This document shows, piece by piece, positions 56,872-64,000 of a stretch of DNA of 64,000 bases. The notes below the pieces were generated by a model. That model worked only from the letters and a program-made list of their open reading frames with translations. It made no database searches and was not told the DNA's origin. Every line of letters starts with the position of its first letter. Positions within the stretch are counted from its first letter, which is position 1. The DNA is taken from positions 1-64,000 of the forward strand of contig JAVTVY010016131.1 in assembly GCA_036873755.1 (NCBI GenBank), given 5' to 3'. A program made the translations under genes and the position numbers. This stretch comes from Hanleya hanleyi (taxonomy: Eukaryota > Mollusca > Polyplacophora > Lepidopleurida > Hanleyidae).

Positions 56872-56975
56872 AATATGACACCTTTAACCAAAACGATTCT
56901 TCAGTATCATTTTGTATCAAACCCACCGCATTTCGATATGTAAGACTCGTTTTGGTTAAAGGTGTCATATTTTAT
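56872..56975. repeat. 27-bp-arm hairpin
   Basis: AAAATATGACACCTTTAACC plus AAAACGA at the left is the exact reverse complement of TCGTTTTGGTTAAAGGTGTC plus ATATTTT at the right, with a ~50-nt loop. It may be a tiny foldback element or a regulatory hairpin. Confidence 0.75.
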
Positions 56976-59127
56976 ATATGAATGGAATTCCCTTCAAGAA
57001 TATCGCCAAAAATTGCAAAAATAAACAAATGCTTATTTTCTAATACTCGTAATATTTTTTTGACAAATCTCTTCTCGGCGAAAACTGAGAATATGAAAAT
57101 TCAGTATTTTCTCTCTCAAGCTAATAACTTTTAAAGTAAACGAGAGGAAATTAAATTTTCGGTTTATAAACGCAACACACTAAGGAAAGAAATACGGTCA
57201 AACCGAACACCTCCTTTTCAGCCTCATAGCTCGAAATTTTGACTTAAATCTCTCAAAATTCCGAATTGAAGTCCACCCATTGGAATTAGTCACCTTCTTT
57301 AGGGCTTGTAAAAAATGAACGGTTGGCTCGGCATAAGTTTTCTTTTTCGCTGCGTGTATAACAAACTAAAATATACAAAATGACTGTCATTACTCCGTGA
57401 TATTTGTAGCGTACGTCATTAAACTCCATAATAGCTGTTTCATGTGCCAGGGCTCAATAATTTGCATATAGGGTGACGACATATATATTGGTGTGCCAGT
57501 GGACATTGATACCACATAAAGTAATAGCAGGTGGTCCGTGGTTGTGTCGCTAACAAAGATGTCATGCCCTGACAGTTTGCCGAATGTTAAACCCCAAACA
57601 CCTTTTTGAACGTATACGGACTTATTAACCTTTGTCCGAGTGAACGCCAATACATTATGTAGGCTGTTTACACCACGTGACCAAAGCGGGGGACACGTCG
57701 ATCGCCATGCAAAAAAGGCATATGCACTGCAACATATGTATCAAATTTACTTATATCGCGATGATAAACCAAATAAAGGTCATATCAATAAAAAGCTTAG
57801 GTATTCAGCTTTTTGGATGTGAAATTTCACGGGGATAGGAAAATTATTCGCTTGTTAGGGAAAGATAGAAGACCCAGTAGTGGGGTCAAAATCGGGTGTT
57901 GGAACGATGGCACAAACATTTCGGTGATTTTTGCTGATTTTACCATGAAATGATGTAAAAACCCAAGAGTTGTTACATAAGTTACAGGTATAAATTGAAT
58001 AATTGTTCAATCGGTTGGTGTCAAAGTGCAGAAAATCGAGTGATAGAAATTTGCGGAAGCCTTTAAAAAAACAATATCCGGATTTCTCGGGAAATTAAGA
58101 AAAAATGACAAAAATTTGCAGAAAAAATGATTTAAAAAAGTCAGATCGCCTCCCGAAAACTTCTATCACTTATTTTTGAAAAATTGAGGACTCAATCTTT
58201 AGAAACATGTGCCACACTCCACCGTAACGAAGGATCTATGGGGATGGGTTTTGCCGTCAAAAGACGCGCACCTCTCACGGACTGAAAATATTCGTGTGTG
58301 CATCGCGTGTGTGATCAACGGGCACCGCCCCTTTTGTTGTCCACGTGTCCAGGATCAAGGTCGGGTCAAGATGTAAAATCGATGACGTGCAACACTCAGT
58401 TTTAAAATAGATCTAGCCGTTACGTAATGAAAAAGGAAACCCCGTACATCATTCTTTTGAACCTGCAAATTCAAAAGTGACGATGATACATTGCTCTCTC
58501 CCTTTTTGTTGACTAAGTTGGTCTGATATATCGAAGACAAGCACGCACAGCAATTGTGCCAGGGATGTAGGCCTATAAAGTTGCCATCAGCATATATCGG
58601 AAAATAATATATTTTGTATTGTATTTTTTTGCTGTTCACGTGTTGCTGTTGCTGTTGTGTTGATAATTTGCTTGGTCAAGGCCTAAACATATAAATTATT
58701 ATAATTACAAACGAAGCGCCGAACGAGACGTCCACCATATAAATAAATATATTAATTTCGTGATCAATTCCCTCTGTGTTACGGATCGTGGTATTTTGTG
58801 AAAAACTACCCCCAGGAATATTTTCAAGTAGATAACGTGCACTGGACACTGTATCACCCCCTGTTTGTAATCTGTACCTTCAATTCATAAGATTAAATTA
58901 ATTGCTGTATATTTAAATTTTTTGGTTTCTGATAGTAAATTAATATAAGTCTTAATAATTTAATTAAATTTAAACTTTGCAGATTTATCATAATACCTAT
59001 ATTGGATATAGTTATCATTGGTAACATCAAAAGTAGGACATTGAATAAAGTAATATTAAAAGTAGGAGTTTTGTAAGACAACAAATTACTCCAATTTAAA
59101 AGACCATTTTAAACGGACACAAATATT
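56976..59127. other. AT-rich stretch, no recognised gene
   Basis: Short open frames on both strands (57390-57650 minus, 57640-57822 plus, 58355-58639 minus) show no motif. Nothing repeat-like was identified by eye. It may include the 5' flank or terminal part of the transposase-like gene at 59137. Confidence 0.4.
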
Positions 59128-59136
59128 GTGACAAAG

Positions 59137-62100
59137 ATGGCGGCTACTTCTACTCATGTGTTCAATCGGGATGTAAATGATCATTATTCGGAGTGCGCTA
59201 AAGGTAATTTTAACCTTACAGTAACAGTCGGATCATTTCTTTCCAAGTTCAAGACGGCCATTGAGAGAACTGCCCCGTCAGTTAGCAGAATTTCTCCAGA
59301 CACTCCACAGTATATGACCTTGTATACGAAGTTCACCCGTGTTCACCAGAAAGCCAAAGGACTTAAAGTAAAGAGGAAAGTCATAGAACTTGAGAAATAC
59401 CTGGATAGAAAATTTGTCTTCCCAGTTTATATTGAAACTGATGACAAAGATACAACTCCTGATCAGGCAATGGTACAGCAGAACTCAGACTGTGATATCA
59501 GCAGGAGGACACGGCTGCAGGAAAAATTAACAGAATTGGAAGCAGACAAACAGTAAGTACGTGGAGAATTGGACATTCTTGGAACAAAATACAACGAGGC
59601 CATGTGTGAGTTACAGGACCTGAACCGTGAATATGAAGAGGATTTCTTGGCGAACAGAGATGTTGAATTCGCAGACCTGAAATCGAAATTTGATGCACTT
59701 CAGTCTCATTTCCAAAGTAAATGTGCCGAGTTGGATGCTGTACATGATCAACTAGCTGGGACAAAAAGGAATCTCAACAAGAAACTGAAGCGAAGGGAAG
59801 CAACAATTACCAAGCAGTCCGACCAATTAGCCGAACTGAAACGCAGCAAGAAGGACGACGTCTTGACAAAACAGGAACTTAATGATACAGTACAAAAACT
59901 GCAAACTGAGCAAGAAAGATACTGTGCCATTGAAGCGCAACTTGAAGATAGTCGGAAAACAAAGAGAGCATTACAGAAGAAAGTTACAAAACTGAAGGCA
60001 ATAATTGGAGATGTAACTGAGACGAGATCATCCGAAATAGAACTGAACCTTGAGGAGATTGAGAAACTGAAACTTCGAGTGAAGTATCTGGAAAAAGAAA
60101 ACAAGACTTTACAGGACGTGAACGCAATTCTACAAGATGAGGAAATCAGTACATTTGAGGATGGCAGATACACAGATGACATCAGACAGGTTGTGATGGA
60201 ACTTCTGTCTCTGAATGTGAGCATGAATAAAATAAATTCTGTTATAAGAATTGTTTTAGCCAAATTAGCTTTAATTCATGTAGATGAGAAGGATCTCCCC
60301 TCGAATTCGTTGAAGTCGAGACTCATGTAGAAGCCAGACATCTGGGCTATGTTCAAGTTGGAGAGGCCATGCTTCAGTCGCTGGAATCAAGTACAAGTGA
60401 AACCAATATGCCAGGTATTGTGGGAAATACTTTGCACACCGATGGCACTTCCAAGAAACACCGTCAATTCCAGAACTTTCAAATCACAATTGGTGCCAAT
60501 GAAACACTTTCTGTTGGCTTACGCGAGATGGGGAAAACTGACGCGGAATCAATCCTGCAATCATTCACGGACTGCATGGATGAGCTGAGCGAGGTCATTG
60601 GTGGTGGGACTGATGCCAACGATCATGTTGAGAGACTGGTGACATCCATCAAAAACACAATGTCTGACCTTGGGTCCTCAAATTTGTGTTTCAACAGGAA
60701 GCTACAAGCAGTACGAGAAAAACTTCTTCCAAAAGTTATAGACATTTGGGATACATTAGAAGAAGGAATCAGATCACAGATCTCTGGCATGGGATTTTTT
60801 TTTTGCAAGCTTCATCTTCTTGTGAACTTTGCCTCTGAATGTGATAAATCCTTATCCGCGTTTGACAGTATTACACTCGAAAGATTGGGTAGCCAATCAT
60901 TTTCGAGCAACACAGAATCCGGATCAGCACGCTTGGTTAGAACCGCTTTTCATCCACTTGGATCGGAGTAGCTTCACATTTTCGTACACTCCTGGATGCA
61001 CAGAACAGACAATTGAAACTTGTTCCCTACCACGGTAACCGGTATAACATACTCTTTTTGGATGCTGCAGCGGTATATTATCATATCGAAGACATGAAGG
61101 TATTTCTTGCCTCTTGGCCGAATCCAAACGGACTCTTACGGGCTGTTGAAGAAGATTTGTCAAATAAAGTGAACATCGCGGGGATACGGGCTCTCGGTAT
61201 TGTCGACAAGATCATCACAGGCCCATTTTGGAGAATGCTGGAGAGCAAAACCAACATTCTAGAAGCAAACGAGTATCTGGCAACGATGCAAGCTCACCTG
61301 GAATCCTGGAGTAATGATGCATCCGACGTGATTGCGGGGGAGAGGATGTTCACCGTTGAAGAAGGAAATATTCTTAGTGTTCACCAGGATGATTTGTACA
61401 GTACTCTGTTTGCGGACACAGATGATGAGGAATTGAATGTGTTAACACAACAAGCTCTGGAGCTGTTGATGTATGCCCTTCTCCTGATCCTTGAGAGACA
61501 AGCGAAAGATCAACTTCCTGGAGGCAAGTATGCGGATATAGCAGAACAACAAAAGAACCAGGCATCAAGTGTACCAACAACGAACATTGCTTCTGAGCGA
61601 GACTTCGCCATTTTGGATATGCTGATGAGGAATAAACCAGCAGCATCTGTTCCACTGTTTGAAACCCTCATCTTGTGGATCAACAACAGAACAGCAAGAT
61701 GGTTAGATGACAAACAACCTGAGGAGAGGGCAAAACTTATGAAGGCAGCCCGAGAGAATGTTCCAAGAGCTCGCAAAATTTTTCAAGCCCGCAAAGAGAC
61801 TATTCGAGCCCAGAAATTTAAGATGTTGATGGAGAAACAAGCAGCCAAAGCTGAAGCCGAGAAGAAGTGTCATGACAGGAAAGTGTTACTGACCAACACC
61901 ATCTCGGAGGTTGGAGGGGTTTTGGACAACAATCGAACAGGTTGATGTCCAAATTTCACAGCTCAGATAACAAGGTAACCCGGTGCGCAGCATTGTCATA
62001 TCACAGCTACATTTCCACCGCTACGTATTAGAGTCCAACGCGAGGAAGGAATTATTTTATCAGTCAAAGACTGTCAATGGGAAACGCATTATATTTACAG

Positions 62101-62536
62101 ATGAACAGCTTATCGACCACTTGAAGGACATCATCCAGTTAGCATCTGTAACAGATGTACCAACTGTTAACCAGCCTGCAGCACTGAGAAGTTTGGAGGT
62201 TCGACAAAACCAATTTCTCGAACAGAAAATGAAGGCAAAAGAACGCATTCAAAAGTCCAGACATGCTCGTATTATACAGTGCCAGAAGGATAAGCTGCCT
62301 GATCTACTGAAGCACCCAGAAGACTTGTTGGGGAGTCGCATTTCATTCAACTGTGCAGAGGAAGGAGAAGAAACGTCACAATGGTTTGATGCCGTTGTTG
62401 TATCCATGGCAAAAGAGGACGCTTCTAACTCTATAAAACGGAATATTATATTAAGTATGATCTTGATAATGAGGACATCAGTTGGAAACTCCCATTACTG
62501 CAGGACTTGAAAAGAGGCGATCTTCTCATTGTGTAA
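59137..62536 (+). pseudogene. Long transposase-like gene with coiled coil, broken by stops and frameshifts
   Basis: Start ATG 59137 in AAAGATGGCGGC. The N-terminus (HYSECAKGNFNLTVTVGSFL) is followed by a Lys/Glu-rich coiled coil (59570-60150; LQSHFQSKCAELDAVHDQL; LQKKVTKLKAIIGDVTE). Next come DGRYTDDIRQVVMELLSLNV and a putative RNase H-like core. That core has an Asp in HTDGTSKKHRQFQNFQITIG, a C-x2-H in FFFCKLHLLVNFA, PYHGNRYNILFLDAAAVYYH, and a Glu in TNIASERDFAILDMLM. The C-terminus has ISWKLPLLQDLKRGDLLIV, ending at 62536. Breaks: an in-frame TAA at 59554; frameshifts near 60300, 60968, 61925 and 62445; and a stop near 61965. The order D...CxxH...E resembles hAT/KDZ-type transposases. I recall similar multi-copy proteins in other invertebrates but cannot name the superfamily. 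Confidence 0.6.
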
Positions 62537-62549
62537 ATAGCATTGTCAT

Positions 62550-63365
62550 CATTTTGTTGTTGGTGGGAGTTGTACCCAACATTGCGTAATTTTGACATCA
62601 CTGATTATTTCACCAAAATGGGCGGCGATGGGGCCATAAATTTGGCCAACATATCGTAATTGACCCCTCCTCTCATGTTGGTGCGAGTTGTGCCCAACAT
62701 TGACATACTTAATTAGATTCATCGATCTTCATCATACATGAATGTAATAACATTGAGAAAATAAAACCGTATCAAATAACACGATTCATATTTTTATTCT
62801 GCTTGTTGGTGTGAGTGGTGCCCAACATTGACACCATAATTGGTTTTATCTCCATGAATGTAATAAACTTGAGAAATAAAATACTACCAAATAATTTGGA
62901 TCATCTTTTTACTTGGACAGAGCGGTTGTTGGTGTGGAGCATACTACCTATGGGTGGCGATGGGGGCCAATTGTGGACGTCGCAACCGCCAACATATCGT
63001 AATCGACTCATCCTACCCTAACTGTTGGTGTGAGTTGTGCCCAACATAGACTACATTTATTAGATTCATCATCATTAAACATGAATGTAAATAACATTGC
63101 GAAAATAAAACAGCATCGAATAACATGACTTATCTTTTTACTCCTTGTTGGTGTGAGTTGTGCCCAACATTGACAAAATCAATTGGCTTCATCACCATTA
63201 AACATGAATGTAATAACATTGAGAAAATAAAATCATATCAAATTAATATGGACTAACTTGTTACTTGGACAGAACGGTTGTTGGTGTGGAGCATACTACC
63301 TATGGGTGGCGATGGGGGCCAATTGTGGACGTCGCAACCGCCAACATATCGTAATTGACACCATA
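62550..63365 (+). repeat. Seven ~120-bp 3' repeats with TGTTGG/CCAACA stems
   Basis: Units start at about 62558, 62676, 62804, 62927, 63023, 63146 and 63279. Typical units read TTGTTGGTGTGAGTTGTGCC then CAACATTGAC, a 6-bp stem around 12 nt. ATGAATGTAATAACATTGAG and AAAATAAAA (AATAAA signal) follow. The units at 62927 and 63279 are a variant with GGAGCATACTACCTATGGGT and GGCGATGGGGGCCAATTGTG, nearly identical to each other. The array begins ~14 bp after the stop of the transposase-like gene. Confidence 0.8.
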
Positions 63366-64000
63366 AGAAAATATGAACTTACTAGTAAAGTAACATTCTC
63401 CTTGAAGATATTTCGTTTTGGATGTTAACCAACTTTGTAAGCAAAGTTGATACAAATATGCAAATGATATGCAAACTAGCTCATAAATATTAACCAATCA
63501 AAAACATTTTTCAAATATACTATAACGGATATCCCACAGCAAAAAAATCATGACGTTATTGGTATTAAAATTGTTGTCTTGCAATATGAACACCAAAATC
63601 AGAAGTATAACACTTACAATATAGCTGTTTGTCGTCAATAATTTATGCAAATTTATGCATAATTTATGTTAATTTATTGACAATTAAACTTTGAATGTAT
63701 ATTGTCGGTCTTATCTTACATAATTACAAGTATATTAATAAATCCATGCACAAAAAATTGAATACAGGTTGATTTTATCAATTAAAAATGGACGAAAACA
63801 TAGTTTTGAGTGCAAATTTGATACATATATGCAAATGATATGCAAATTAAGAGCGTACTATTAACCAATCAGGATCCTTGAAGGAATATTTTAAAAGAGG
63901 GATACTTGAAATGCATGTCTCCCAAAAATTATGAAAATTGAGTGAATATTTAACGATATCCATCGTTTCAAAGTTGAAATTCCTTTGTGCCATGGGATTT
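63366..64000. other. AT-rich end of window with paired octamer words
   Basis: ATGCAAAT is followed 11 bp later by ATGCAAA(C/T), at 63458/63469 and 63829/63840, each followed by TATTAACCAATCA. This shows a duplicated ~80-bp segment. Another ATGCAAAT lies near 63645. No gene seen. Confidence 0.5.

Noticed and set aside
59748..60263. 171-codon frame on the minus strand
   Set aside because: Antisense shadow of the Lys/Glu-rich coiled coil; Ser/Phe-rich composition is typical of such shadows.

Overview
The window looks like nuclear DNA from a mollusc, probably a gastropod. The evidence is: SINE tails ending in the word GAAAGCGACGTTAAAT plus (TCAC)n (about 37.73, 45.5, 52.95 and 53.65 kb); tandem-core repeats with terminal hairpins and ACGG microsatellites, like the bivalve 'pearl' or non-autonomous Helitron elements; DIRS and hAT transposons; AT-rich spacers; and an intron with ordinary GT-AG borders. 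I found no operon, no CRISPR array, no certain functional tRNA or rRNA gene, and no intact single-copy host gene. The window is layered transposable-element debris, and the order of several insertions can be read from target-site duplications (TSDs).

Layout. 1-1.3 kb: 3' part of a DIRS-like reverse transcriptase/RNase H. 3.2-12.0 kb: a second, nearly complete but broken DIRS-like element (gag, RT-RNase H, tyrosine recombinase, inverted terminal pieces). It is interrupted by a 5S rRNA retropseudogene, a pearl-like element (family A) and two more hairpin/tandem elements. 12-18.5 kb: several small CAG...CTG elements, all with 6-bp TSDs. 16.6-22.8 kb: a duplicated block carrying the first exon of a TTF/BED-type zinc-finger (hAT-like) gene. 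Between the two copies lies a foldback element split by a 2.26-kb hAT-like element, which itself holds a family-A element. 23.7-25.1 kb: a 40-bp minisatellite split by a tRNA-derived SINE. 26.2-29.7 kb: a 1.7-kb element in two tandem copies. 31.6-34.7 kb: family-B and family-A tandem elements.

36.1-47.8 kb is the most informative part. Two copies of one 4.1-kb hAT transposon with an intron-containing transposase lie in opposite orientation. The right copy was inserted inside a family-C tandem element, and later received its own 1.75-kb insertion. 48.2-52.4 kb holds four inverted-repeat structures, including one with two 490-bp arms that are almost identical. Beside it is a short basic ORF whose N-terminus copies the histone H3 tail in exact register. 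53.9-59 kb is mostly anonymous, with a tRNA-like fragment and a 27-bp-arm hairpin. 59.1-62.5 kb holds a long, broken transposase-like gene (coiled coil, then a putative RNase H-like D...C-x2-H...E core), followed by seven ~120-bp 3' repeats, each with a TGTTGG...CCAACA stem.

No new defence or metabolic system is visible. The less ordinary signals are: two TSD-length classes (6 bp and 5 bp) among hAT-like elements; several sequence-unrelated tandem families that share an architecture and a YY1-like word; the 5S retropseudogene inside a gag gene; a shared A-tract frameshift in two zinc-finger paralogues; the H3-tail mimic; and the palindromic structures. All family assignments come from reading motifs by eye, without any database search.
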